Position numbers and translations under genes: made by a program. Positions 5,950 through 14,655 of a DNA stretch of 64,000 bases are shown one piece after another. Position 1 is the stretch's first letter; every line of letters starts with the position of its first letter. The notes below the pieces were generated by a model, which saw nothing but the letters and a program-made list of their open reading frames with translations, did not search any database and was not told the DNA's origin. Source of the stretch: an uncultured Collinsella sp. (lineage in GTDB: Bacteria; Actinomycetota; Coriobacteriia; Coriobacteriales; Coriobacteriaceae); the NCBI GenBank assembly GCA_902469555.1, contig CABRDB010000020.1, positions 1 through 64,000 of the forward strand, in the 5' to 3' direction.

Positions 5950-8673
5950 ATGGCAGCAACGGATATCGAGCGCGGACTCTCGACCGCCGAGGTCGAGGAG
6001 CGCATCGCCGCCGGTAAAATCAACCGCAACATGGAGCTCAAGACCAAGTCGGTCAAAGAGCTCATCATCGAGAACCTCTGCACGCTGTTCAATTTGATCA
6101 ACGTGATCTTGGCGTTCCTGGTCATTTTGACCGGTTCGTTTAAGAATCTGACGTTCCTGTTCGTGGTGTTCCTCAATACCGCTATTGGCGTCATTCAGTC
6201 CATGCGTTCCAAAAAGATGGTCGATAAGCTTACGCTGCTGACCTCCAAGAAGGCCATCGCGGTGCGCGACGGTGCCGAGGTGGAGCTCGACTTGGACCAG
6301 ATCGTGCTCGATGACATCATCCGCCTGGGGCGCGGCGATCAGATTCCCGCTGACGCCGTGGTGGTTTCGGGCGAGGCACTCGTGAACGAGAGCCTGCTGA
6401 CGGGCGAGAGCGACCTTATTAAGAAACAGCCCGGTTCCGAGCTCATGAGCGGCAGCTTTATCGACTCGGGCCTGCTGCGCGCCCGTGTGATCCATGTCGG
6501 CGCCGACAACTACGTGGCCAAAATCAATAACGAGGCCAAGTACGTCAAAAAGGTCAATTCCGAGATCATGAACGCGCTAAACGCCATCGTGCGCTTTGCG
6601 AGCATTATCATGATCCCGCTCGGTTTGGCGTTGTTTGCCTCGAGTGTGAGCGAGCTGTGGGATGCCGCGGGAACCCCGGGCGATAGCGCGCTTTCGTGGT
6701 GCTTCTCCGAGCTGCTGGCTGGTCATGTGCCTTCGTCGGCGCTGCTGTCCACGGTGGGCGCCCTGCTGGGCATGATCCCGCAAGGCCTGGTGCTGCTGAC
6801 CTCGTCGGTGCTCGCCATCGCCACGGTGCGCCTGGCCCGCCGCAAGGTGCTGGCACAGCAGCTCTACTGCATCGAGACGCTCGCTCGCGTCGACGTGCTG
6901 TGCCTGGACAAGACGGGCACCATCACGTCGGGCCGCATGGAGGTCGAGGGCACGTATCCGCTGCCGGTTGAGGGCGTGAGCCTAGGCGCCGGCCCGGACG
7001 AGGCGGCTGTTCCCGTCGATACCACGGTGCTCGATTTTGCGCTGGCTAACGTGGCACGTGCGACTTCGGCCGATGCCAACGAGACCTGCCAGGCGCTGCT
7101 CAACTATTACGCCGATCGCCCGGTCGAGGTGTCTGAGCCGCTGTCGGTCATTCCGTTCTCGTCCTCCAAAAAGTGGAGCGGCGCGTCGTTTGCGCAGGGC
7201 TCTTATGTGATGGGTGCAGCGCAGTTTGTGCTCTCTGATCGTGTGTTTTCGCAGGTCGAGAACCGTGTCGCCGAGCTTGCCGATACCTGCCGCGTGCTCG
7301 TGGTGGCGCGCGTGGACGGCTTTACGCCCGATGGCGATATGGTGGGCGAGGCCGAGCCCGTGGGCTTTGTGACCATCCGCGACGAGATTCGTACCTCGGC
7401 GGCCGAGACCATCGGCTACTTTAACGAGCAGGGCGTGACCCTCAACGTGATCAGTGGCGATGACCCTCGTACGGTGTCGTCGATCGCGCGCGTGGTGGGC
7501 GTGCCGGGGGCGGACGCTTATGTGGACGCTACGACGCTCGATACGCCGGCCAAGCTCGATGCCGCAGTGGACCGCTACCATGTCTTTGGTCGTGTAACTC
7601 CGCAGCAGAAGCGCGAGCTCGTCCAGGCGCTCAAGCGCCGCGAGCACACCGTGGCCATGACGGGCGACGGCGTCAACGACGTGCTGGCGCTCAAGGAGGC
7701 CGACTGCTCCGTGGCCATGGCGGCCGGCTCCGATGCCGCGCGCAACGTGGCCGAGATCGTACTCGTCGACAACGATTTTGCCTCGATGCCCGCCGTGGTG
7801 GCCGAGGGCCGTCGCTCCATCAACAACCTGCAGCGTTCGGCCTCACTGTTCCTGACCAAGACGCTGTTCTCGATGGGCCTGGCGGCGCTGTGCATCGCGC
7901 TGCCGCCGTACCCCTTCGAGCCCATCCAGATGACGCTCATCAACTTCTTCTGCATCGGTGCGCCGGGCTTTGTGTTGGGCCTGGAGCCCAACAATGCTCG
8001 CGTGAAGGGTGCGTTTTTGACGAACGTACTCAAGCGTGCACTGCCGGCGTCGATTGCGGTCATTTTAGCTGCGGCGCTCGATATCTTTGTGGCGCGCGTG
8101 TTTGGCTTTAGCCAGCTCACGCTGTCTACGATGTGCCTGCTTACGTCGTGCGCGGCGAGCGTCAGCCTAATCTGGCGCATCTCGCAGCCTCTCACGCCCT
8201 TACGTGTGGTGCTTTTCGTGTTTGTCGTCGCCGGTATTTTGACGGGCGTTATCGGGTTCCCGGGGCTGCTGTCCATCGCCAACCTGTCGATGGGCCAGAT
8301 GGTTATCTTGGCTGTCATCGTGGTCTTTACCTGCTCGGTGTTCTTTAAGCTCGCCACAATGATGGATTCGCTCAAGCCGCGTCGTCGTCATGCTGCAACT
8401 GGTTTTGGTCGCGGTGTGCGCGTCCACCTGGGTCGCGGTGGCGGCAAGGTGAGCTCGACGGGTTCGACGGCCGAGCGTTTTGCTAAGCGCTTCGCCGCCG
8501 ACATGGCGCAGCGCCGCGAAGATCGCACCGTTCGCGAGGCCGAGGCCCGCGCGCTCGAGGGCGTGGCCCAGGCCCAGCCCAAGAAAAAGAGGAGTGCCGG
8601 AGCCAAGCGCTCTCGCGTGACCAAGTCCGCCCAAGGCATCAAAGTCTCGATGCCAAGCAAAAAGAAGAAGTAG
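5950..8673 (+). CDS. Cation-translocating P-type ATPase, CtpE-like
   Basis: This is an integral membrane ATP-driven cation pump. The actuator motif LLTGES, the phosphorylated Asp in CLDKTGTITSG, and TGDGVNDVLALKEAD with the following AAGSDAARN are all intact. About eight hydrophobic segments are visible. The M4 segment reads PQGLVLLTS rather than the heavy-metal CPx signature. Together with LARVDVLCLDKTGT this resembles mycobacterial CtpE, which is linked to calcium; the ion here is not proven. The last 80 residues are a strongly basic cytosolic tail ending in KKKK. I chose ATG 5950, with GGGA 6 nt upstream; GTG 5935 and ATG 5938 are in-frame alternatives. It appears monocistronic. Confidence 0.88.
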   Translation: MAATDIERGLSTAEVEERIAAGKINRNMELKTKSVKELIIENLCTLFNLINVILAFLVILTGSFKNLTFLFVVFLNTAIGVIQSMRSKKMVDKLTLLTSKKAIAVRDGAEVELDLDQIVLDDIIRLGRGDQIPADAVVVSGEALVNESLLTGESDLIKKQPGSELMSGSFIDSGLLRARVIHVGADNYVAKINNEAKYVKKVNSEIMNALNAIVRFASIIMIPLGLALFASSVSELWDAAGTPGDSALSWCFSELLAGHVPSSALLSTVGALLGMIPQGLVLLTSSVLAIATVRLARRKVLAQQLYCIETLARVDVLCLDKTGTITSGRMEVEGTYPLPVEGVSLGAGPDEAAVPVDTTVLDFALANVARATSADANETCQALLNYYADRPVEVSEPLSVIPFSSSKKWSGASFAQGSYVMGAAQFVLSDRVFSQVENRVAELADTCRVLVVARVDGFTPDGDMVGEAEPVGFVTIRDEIRTSAAETIGYFNEQGVTLNVISGDDPRTVSSIARVVGVPGADAYVDATTLDTPAKLDAAVDRYHVFGRVTPQQKRELVQALKRREHTVAMTGDGVNDVLALKEADCSVAMAAGSDAARNVAEIVLVDNDFASMPAVVAEGRRSINNLQRSASLFLTKTLFSMGLAALCIALPPYPFEPIQMTLINFFCIGAPGFVLGLEPNNARVKGAFLTNVLKRALPASIAVILAAALDIFVARVFGFSQLTLSTMCLLTSCAASVSLIWRISQPLTPLRVVLFVFVVAGILTGVIGFPGLLSIANLSMGQMVILAVIVVFTCSVFFKLATMMDSLKPRRRHAATGFGRGVRVHLGRGGGKVSSTGSTAERFAKRFAADMAQRREDRTVREAEARALEGVAQAQPKKKRSAGAKRSRVTKSAQGIKVSMPSKKKK

Positions 8674-8776
8674 CTACGCGCCCTGGCGATGTTGAATTGG
8701 TGCCTTGTTCCTGTGGGGCCGTGGCGATGTTATGCTCTAACTTCGATTGTTTGAATTGCTTCGAAAAGAGGATGCC

Positions 8777-9919
8777 GTGATCTGCCCGCATTGCCTTAAG
8801 ACTATCGAGGACGGCGCCTCGTTCTGCCCCTACTGCAACGCCTATGTGGGTCCGGGCGATGGTCCCGAGCACACCGAGTTCGTGTTCTGTGAGGGCTGCG
8901 GTGCCCGTCTTTCTCCGCATGATCGTACGTGCCCCAAATGCGGACGCCCCGCTCCGGGTATCCTCTCCGAGGATGCGGCCGCATCCGATCTGGCAGCGGG
9001 CCGCACGGCGGGCTTTCCGCGCCTAACGCAAGAGCAGATCGATACTGAGGTGCCGCATGCGCCGGCCTCTGCCGCTGCGGTGCTTTCGGACGCCGCCGAC
9101 CCCAATGAGACCTGCGTGCTGCCGGCTTTCGATAAGGATTTCGGTATCCCCAAGGTCGATATTCCCACGCCCGTTTCCCTGCATGACGATGCTCAAAAAA
9201 CCAAGCGCAAGGTGCACCCCGACGAGGACGCCTATCACAAGCACAAGCGTCATATCCCCAAGCCGCTCATCGTCATCGCGGTCCTTGCCGTCGTTTTCGG
9301 CGGTGCCTATTGGTTCGTGACGGCCGATCCCATGGGTGTCATGCCTGGCTTCTACGACCAGTTTGGCCAAGCTGCACAAACCACCTTCCCCACGCGCCAA
9401 AAGGGCGAGGCCACTGAGGACGATTCCAAGCAGGACAATTCTGCCGAGGTGGTCCAGGAAGAAACCGTGCTCACCGATGATCAGCTCTATACCAGGCTCG
9501 ACGGTCTGTATCAGACCATCGTGTCCTACGGTGACGAGGACCAGATCGGCGAGGTCATCGATTCCTTTAACAACGGCTATCTCCGAACGCCGCTGTCCAC
9601 CCGTCAGGAGCTGTCGCAGAGTGCCTACGCCCTGCGCGACCAGATTAAAAAGACGCAAGATGAGCTCAACAACCTTAAGTACCAGGACGATACGGTCTAT
9701 GCGGATGACATCGCCCACTTAAAGCAGCTTGCCGAGTGGATGTACGAGCGTGTCGACGTGATCTGCCAGAGTTGGGACATCTCGCTGGCCATTCCCGATG
9801 GCGAGTCGATGAGTTCCCACCAAAGCGAGATTCTGGCTCCCATCGCGCAGGGCGGCAACAGCGCGCTGAACCAGTACGACGCCAATGTGGGTTCCTGGAA
9901 GCCGCAGCAGCGTTCCTAA
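8777..9919 (+). CDS. Zinc-ribbon single-pass membrane protein of unknown function
   Basis: Two tandem zinc ribbons occupy the N-terminus (C3/C6 with C17/C20, and C38/C41 with C52/C55). An acidic linker follows, then a basic stretch, one membrane helix at about residues 161-182, and an extracytoplasmic domain rich in Gln/Asp with a predicted helical region (DDQLYTRLDGLYQTI onward). The basic side before the helix puts the ribbons in the cytoplasm. The start is GTG 8777 behind AAAAGAGGA; an upstream in-frame TTG lacks a site. I do not recognise a characterised homologue. The layout resembles the TPR membrane protein two genes downstream. Confidence 0.8.
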   Translation: MICPHCLKTIEDGASFCPYCNAYVGPGDGPEHTEFVFCEGCGARLSPHDRTCPKCGRPAPGILSEDAAASDLAAGRTAGFPRLTQEQIDTEVPHAPASAAAVLSDAADPNETCVLPAFDKDFGIPKVDIPTPVSLHDDAQKTKRKVHPDEDAYHKHKRHIPKPLIVIAVLAVVFGGAYWFVTADPMGVMPGFYDQFGQAAQTTFPTRQKGEATEDDSKQDNSAEVVQEETVLTDDQLYTRLDGLYQTIVSYGDEDQIGEVIDSFNNGYLRTPLSTRQELSQSAYALRDQIKKTQDELNNLKYQDDTVYADDIAHLKQLAEWMYERVDVICQSWDISLAIPDGESMSSHQSEILAPIAQGGNSALNQYDANVGSWKPQQRS

Positions 9920-9957
9920 AATTAGTTCGCCATAGTCGGCATAACCTACGTGCGCAA

Positions 9958-9987
9958 TTGATGTAAGCCTGTGCTTATTGCTACAAT
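9958..9987 (+). promoter_or_regulatory. Promoter of the cyclophilin gene
   Basis: TTGATG (9958-9963) and TACAAT (9982-9987) have an 18-nt spacer, placing the start about 33 nt before the gene. Confidence 0.55.
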
Positions 9988-10026
9988 TCGTACAAATATG
10001 CTTTAAACGCACGAGGAAGGAACCAC

Positions 10027-10569
10027 ATGTTTGGTTTTAAGAAAGAGCTCTACACGCCCGAGTATCAGCTTGCCGGCGACGAGTGCGCCGTAATCGAGAC
10101 GTCGAAGGGTACCATCAAGGTCAAGTTTGACGGCGAGGGCGCTCCCATTCATGTCGCGAACTTCTGCGAGCTTTCCACGATGGGTTTCTACGATGGCCTT
10201 AAGTTCCATCGCTATGTGCCCGGCTTTGTCATTCAGGGCGGCGACCCCAATACCCGCGATATGTCCGGCGCCGACGTCGCTGCCGGTCTTGAGGGCCCCG
10301 ACGGCATGCCCGGTACCGGTGGCCCCGGCTACTGCATCAAGGGCGAGTTTGCCACCAATCCGCGCAACAGCCATGTCGATGGCGCCCTTGCCATGGCACG
10401 CTCCATGGACCCCGATTCCGCGGGTTCGCAGTTCTACTTCTGCCTGGGCGCCCAGCATAACCTCGATTCCGGTTACACCGTCTTTGGTACCACGGTCGAG
10501 GGTCTCGATGTGATTTCGCAGCTGCGTGCCGGCGACGAGATCGTCCATGTCGAGATCGTTCACGAGTAA
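10027..10569 (+). CDS. Peptidyl-prolyl cis-trans isomerase, cyclophilin type
   Basis: Cyclophilins catalyse proline isomerisation during protein folding. The 180-residue protein has no signal peptide, so it acts in the cytoplasm. The active-site segments FHRYVPGFVIQGGDP and SAGSQFYFCLG are complete, including the catalytic Arg and the conserved Phe/Gln residues. The ATG at 10027 follows GAGGAAGGA. It is 11 nt ahead of the TPR gene and probably co-transcribed with it. Confidence 0.93.
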   Translation: MFGFKKELYTPEYQLAGDECAVIETSKGTIKVKFDGEGAPIHVANFCELSTMGFYDGLKFHRYVPGFVIQGGDPNTRDMSGADVAAGLEGPDGMPGTGGPGYCIKGEFATNPRNSHVDGALAMARSMDPDSAGSQFYFCLGAQHNLDSGYTVFGTTVEGLDVISQLRAGDEIVHVEIVHE

Positions 10570-10580
10570 AGGGGATTTCC

Positions 10581-11885
10581 TTGAATAGCCAGCTGATCCA
10601 ACAGGGCCGCGCCGCTTACCGCGCGGGTGATTTTTCCGCTGCAGCCCAGATGCTTGGGGCGGCAAAGACTCCCGATGAGATTATGGGCGAGGCCGATCAC
10701 CTTCGTGGTAACGCCTTGATGCACCTGGGCATGTATGCCGAGGCCGCCGAGGCCTACGCCGCCGCCCTCAACGACGGCACCTATGGCAAGCGCGGCGCGC
10801 TGCTCACCAACCGCGGCAAGGCGCTCGCCGCCGTGGGCGACTACACGACGGCCGCTCAGGCGTTCTCTGCCGCTACGCAGGACGCTTCTTATGCCACGCC
10901 GTTCAAGGCCTATCTGGGCCTGGGTAACGCGCTGTTCCAGTCGGGCGACTATGCCAACGCGGGTACTGCCTTCCGTCAGGCTGCCATCGATGGCGCCAAT
11001 CCGGCTCCTGCCGCCGCGCTCGGCGAGCTCGGTCGTTGCTTCATCAAGCTCGGCCGTCCGGCGGATGCCGTGGAGACCTACCGCACGGCTATCGACTTTG
11101 CCGGCCCCCGCGACGACACGCGTGCGCTCAACGCCGGCATGGGTCAGGCGCTTTCTGCCGCCGGCCGTCCCTCCGACGCACTCGACGCCTTTAACGCCGC
11201 TACTGCCGATGGCATCTACCAGCTCACCTCCGAGCAGGCCGATGAGCTTGCCCGCGTGCACGATTCGCTTGCCGCGCTGTCTGCCCAGACGGCTATGGCC
11301 ACGGCTCCGGCGCCCGCGATGGACGCTCCTGCCGTCGATCCGCTCGATCCTACGGGTGCGACCGGTCAGTTTATGCCCGATCCCTCGGACACCGGCTTCT
11401 TTACGCTGTCCGAGTCCGAGATGGTTCAGCAGGACCGTCAGGATCGTAAGCAGGCCAAGGTCCGTCGTCGCCATCGCCACACGGGTCTCAAAGTCTTCAT
11501 CGTGCTGCTTCTGCTCATTTTGATCGCCGCGGGCGGTCTGGGCTTTGCCTACACGCGCGGCTTTGGCTTCCCGTCTCAGGAGTCTGTCGTTACCGATCTG
11601 TTCCAGGCTGCCGGCGACGGTGACACCGCAAAGGCCGAGTCTTGCCTGGCCTCGAGCCTGCCCGAGGACGCCAAGTCGATGATCATCTCCTCCATTCCGC
11701 AGGGTGCCACCGTGTCTGTCGAGGGCATGGATCAGTCCATGACCGAGACGACCGCCAAGGTGAAGGCATCGCTGTCCAAGGGCGGCGAGCAGGAGTACAC
11801 CGTCAAATTCGTGCGCTCCGACAACCATATCGGCTGGGCCGTTTCCTCGCTCGATATGGATTTCTCGGCTGCTGACAACCAGTAG
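10581..11885 (+). CDS. TPR-repeat single-pass membrane protein
   Basis: The first 230 residues form about five tetratricopeptide repeats (for example YAEAAEAYAAAL, YTTAAQAFSAA, YANAGTAFRQAA, PADAVETYRTA), a protein-interaction scaffold in the cytoplasm. A linker with a basic RRRHRH patch precedes one membrane helix at about 303-324. The roughly 110 residues outside resemble DUF4878-type lumenal domains. The start is TTG 10581 with AAAGGGGA upstream. It lies just after the cyclophilin gene and before the mreB operon, so a role in envelope assembly is possible but only inferred from position. Confidence 0.85.
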   Translation: MNSQLIQQGRAAYRAGDFSAAAQMLGAAKTPDEIMGEADHLRGNALMHLGMYAEAAEAYAAALNDGTYGKRGALLTNRGKALAAVGDYTTAAQAFSAATQDASYATPFKAYLGLGNALFQSGDYANAGTAFRQAAIDGANPAPAAALGELGRCFIKLGRPADAVETYRTAIDFAGPRDDTRALNAGMGQALSAAGRPSDALDAFNAATADGIYQLTSEQADELARVHDSLAALSAQTAMATAPAPAMDAPAVDPLDPTGATGQFMPDPSDTGFFTLSESEMVQQDRQDRKQAKVRRRHRHTGLKVFIVLLLLILIAAGGLGFAYTRGFGFPSQESVVTDLFQAAGDGDTAKAESCLASSLPEDAKSMIISSIPQGATVSVEGMDQSMTETTAKVKASLSKGGEQEYTVKFVRSDNHIGWAVSSLDMDFSAADNQ

Positions 11886-11907
11886 TGACCTTATGGGATT
11901 TAGCTTT

Positions 11908-11940
11908 GCCCGGTGCTTCACCGCAAGTGAGGCGCCGGGC
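11908..11940 (+). terminator. Strong hairpin after the TPR gene
   Basis: GCCCGGTGC pairs with GCGCCGGGC, and an inner TCAC/GTGA extends the stem around a CGCAA loop. It has no T-run beyond TT, so it may act as an imperfect terminator or mRNA 3' barrier before the mreB operon. Confidence 0.5.
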
Positions 11941-12000
11941 TTGCGCTAGTATCATGAGCTAGTAGTTTTCCAGCAATCATCCAACACATCAGGAGTTGCG

Positions 12001-13044
12001 TTGTTTTCTTTGATGGATATGTTCTTCGGTAGCTATGCGGGCGATCTTGCCATCGACCTCGGCACCGCCAATACGCTTGTCTCCGTGCGCGGCAAGGGCA
12101 TCGTCATTCGCGAGCCCTCTGTAGTCGCCATCGACAAGAACGACGAGCGCATCCTGGCGGTCGGTATCGAGGCAAAGCGCATGCTCGGCCGTACGCCCGG
12201 CAACATCGTGGCCGTTCGTCCCCTTAAGGACGGCGTCATCGCCGACTTCGATGTTACCGAGGCCATGCTCCGCTACTTTATCGACAAGGCGTCCGAGAAG
12301 CGCTATCCGTGGACTCCGCGTCCGCGTGTTGTCGTCTGCGTTCCCTCCGGCGTCACGTCGGTCGAGAAGCGTGCTGTCTTTGAGGCCACGATCCAGGCCG
12401 GTGCCCGCCAGGCCTATCTGATCGAAGAGCCTATGGCCGCCGCTATCGGCGCCGACCTGCCCGTCGAGGAGCCCACCGGCTCCATGGTCATCGACATCGG
12501 TGGCGGTACCACCGAGGTTGCCGTTATCGCTATGGGCGGCATCGTCGTCTCGCAGTCCATCCGTATTGCCGGCGACGAGTTCGATCAGGCCATCCTCACG
12601 CACGTTCGTGATGCCTACAACCTTGCCATCGGCGAGCGTACGGCCGAGGACATCAAGATCAAGGTCGGCTCCGCTGTGCCGCTCAAGGACGAGCTCGACG
12701 TCGAGGTCAACGGCCGCGACGTGATCACCGGTCTGCCCAAGACCGTGCGCATCGAGAGCGAGGAGATTCGTCGCGCACTCAACAAGCCGCTCGACGAGAT
12801 GGCCAAGGCCGTCAAGGACGCGCTCGACGCTACGCCTCCCGATCTTGCCTCGGACCTTATGTACTACGGCATTTTGCTGACCGGTGGCGGCGCGCTGCTG
12901 CGCGGTCTCGACGTGCGCCTGCGCGATGAGACCGGCGTTTCGGTCAACGTCAGCCCCACGGCGCTCGATAACGTCGTTAACGGCTGTGCCCGCGTGCTCG
13001 AGGCCAATGCGTTTGATGGCGGCTTCGTCCAGACCAATGCTTAA
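12001..13044 (+). CDS. mreB: Rod shape-determining protein MreB (bacterial actin)
   Basis: MreB polymerises under the membrane and positions lateral cell-wall synthesis. The actin-fold ATP-binding motifs DLGTANT (19-25) and DIGGGTTEVAV are intact. The 347-residue length is standard. The N-terminal MFSLMDMFF is hydrophobic, as in membrane-binding MreBs. The start is TTG 12001 with AGGAG 5 nt upstream; ATG 12016 is an in-frame alternative. It opens the operon mreB-mreC-mreD-mrdA-rodA, in which every intergenic gap is about 30 nt or less. Confidence 0.96.
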   Translation: MFSLMDMFFGSYAGDLAIDLGTANTLVSVRGKGIVIREPSVVAIDKNDERILAVGIEAKRMLGRTPGNIVAVRPLKDGVIADFDVTEAMLRYFIDKASEKRYPWTPRPRVVVCVPSGVTSVEKRAVFEATIQAGARQAYLIEEPMAAAIGADLPVEEPTGSMVIDIGGGTTEVAVIAMGGIVVSQSIRIAGDEFDQAILTHVRDAYNLAIGERTAEDIKIKVGSAVPLKDELDVEVNGRDVITGLPKTVRIESEEIRRALNKPLDEMAKAVKDALDATPPDLASDLMYYGILLTGGGALLRGLDVRLRDETGVSVNVSPTALDNVVNGCARVLEANAFDGGFVQTNA

Positions 13045-13065
13045 TTTCCAAAAGGTGGATTCCAT

Positions 13066-14064
13066 TTGGCACGATCTTCGGGTTTCTCCACAAATCTGAA
13101 TACCAAGCGACAATCAACGGGTATGCGCCCGTTGATTGTTTTCAGTCTGATTTCGGTGTTGCTGCTCACTTTTTATCTTCGTGAGGGCGAGGCCGGGCCG
13201 ATTCATGCCGTGCGTTCGGGCGTGACGACGATTACCTCGCCGGTGCGCTTCGTGGGCTCGGCTGTGGCGGCTCCCTTTAATGCGATCGGCAACGTGTTCT
13301 CTAACCTTACGGCGTCGCAGGACACGCTTGACGAGCTTAAGAAGCAAAACGAGGAGCTGACCTCTAAGGTCGCTGAGCTCTCCGAGGCTCAAAAGACCGC
13401 CGAGCGTCTGGAGGGGCTGGTCGGGCTGCAGTCGACATACAACCTCAAATCGACCGCTGCTCGTATCGTTGGTGCCTCGGGCGATGCCTGGACCTCGACC
13501 GTAACCATCGACAAGGGCTCTGCCGACGGCCTTACCATCAACATGCCTGTGACGAGTTCGGCCGGTGTTATCGGCCAGATCATCGAAGTCTCGGCCAAGA
13601 CGTCCACCGTGCGCCTGATTGGCGACGAGAACTCGGGTGTGTCCGCCATGGTACAGGACACGCGCGCCCAGGGCATGCTGCAGGGTCAGGCTGACGGCAC
13701 GCTGCGTCTTGAGTATGTGAGCGTCGACTCCGACGTTAAAGTCGGCGACATCATCGTGACCTCGGGCATCGGTGGCGTGTTCCCCAAGGGTCTACCGCTC
13801 GGCACCGTCTCGTCGGTTGAGAAATCGGCAAACGACGTGTACTACACCATTGTGGTGCGCGCTCAGACCACGGCCGAGAACAACGAGGAAGTGCTGGTCA
13901 TTACCTCGCTGACCGACGAACAGTCGGCCTCGGATGAGGACGTGAGCACGGCCAACAGCACGCCGCAGGGAACGTCGCGCGATGCTGCAACCAAGACGAA
14001 GGACGAGAGCTCGGATGACAGTTCCGACACGTCCGAGACGACCGATTCCGGCTCGAACGAATAG
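13066..14064 (+). CDS. mreC: Rod shape-determining protein MreC
   Basis: MreC is the extracytoplasmic partner of the elongasome that bridges MreB/MreD and PBP2. It has one membrane helix (about residues 22-38), a coiled coil (about 85-125, DELKKQNEELTSKVAEL) and a beta-rich domain with the conserved VTSSAGVIGQI region. A Ser/Asp/Thr-rich tail of about 45 residues follows. The start is TTG 13066 with AAAGGTGG upstream. It is 21 nt after mreB. Confidence 0.95.
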   Translation: MARSSGFSTNLNTKRQSTGMRPLIVFSLISVLLLTFYLREGEAGPIHAVRSGVTTITSPVRFVGSAVAAPFNAIGNVFSNLTASQDTLDELKKQNEELTSKVAELSEAQKTAERLEGLVGLQSTYNLKSTAARIVGASGDAWTSTVTIDKGSADGLTINMPVTSSAGVIGQIIEVSAKTSTVRLIGDENSGVSAMVQDTRAQGMLQGQADGTLRLEYVSVDSDVKVGDIIVTSGIGGVFPKGLPLGTVSSVEKSANDVYYTIVVRAQTTAENNEEVLVITSLTDEQSASDEDVSTANSTPQGTSRDAATKTKDESSDDSSDTSETTDSGSNE

Positions 14065-14075
14065 GGGGCATGTCC

Positions 14076-14642
14076 ATGGATCTACACGAGCAGGGGATGA
14101 GCTCCCGCACGTTTGTAATCGCCGCCATCGTATGCGTGCTGCTGCAGGCAGGCCTGGCACCGCAGATCTCCATTGCGGGCGGTCGCGTCAACTTCATGAT
14201 TATCCTGGTGTGCCTAAGCGTGTTCTCGGGCGACCCGACCCGTGCCGTCGTGTGCGGTTTTTGCAGCGGCTTGTTTTATGACCTGTCCGCTGCCGTGCCG
14301 GTGGGCGTTATGTCGCTCCTGCTGACCGTGGGTTCTTTTGCCCTGGTGCACAGCGCCGTCGGTCAGACGGGCGGTACCCCGAGTGCGCGCGGCGTCACTG
14401 TGGGCGCCTTCGCGCTCGTCATTAATGTTATCTACAGCATCATCTTGCTGTTTATGGGTTTGGAGACGAGCTTTGTCGTGGCGATCTTCGGCCATGCGCT
14501 GCCGTCCTCGATCCTGACGGGTCTGGTTGCCATTCCGTTTTTGATGTCCGGCGTCGTGCCGCAGTCCGGCTATGGATTCTCCGCACGTGGCGGACGCCAG
14601 ACGGGTATGCGCTTTAAGCCCAAGACCCGCAAGCTCAAATAG
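14076..14642 (+). CDS. mreD: Rod shape-determining protein MreD
   Basis: MreD is a small polytopic membrane protein of the elongasome. This 188-residue protein has about five hydrophobic segments, and the conserved GF.SGLFYDLS region around residue 70 is recognisable. I prefer ATG 14076, because AGGGGG at 14063-14068 is 7 nt upstream; ATG 14070 would sit almost on it. Sequence conservation in MreD is low, so the call rests on topology and on its place between mreC and mrdA. Confidence 0.9.
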   Translation: MDLHEQGMSSRTFVIAAIVCVLLQAGLAPQISIAGGRVNFMIILVCLSVFSGDPTRAVVCGFCSGLFYDLSAAVPVGVMSLLLTVGSFALVHSAVGQTGGTPSARGVTVGAFALVINVIYSIILLFMGLETSFVVAIFGHALPSSILTGLVAIPFLMSGVVPQSGYGFSARGGRQTGMRFKPKTRKLK

Positions 14643-14655
14643 GGGAGGCCCGTAG

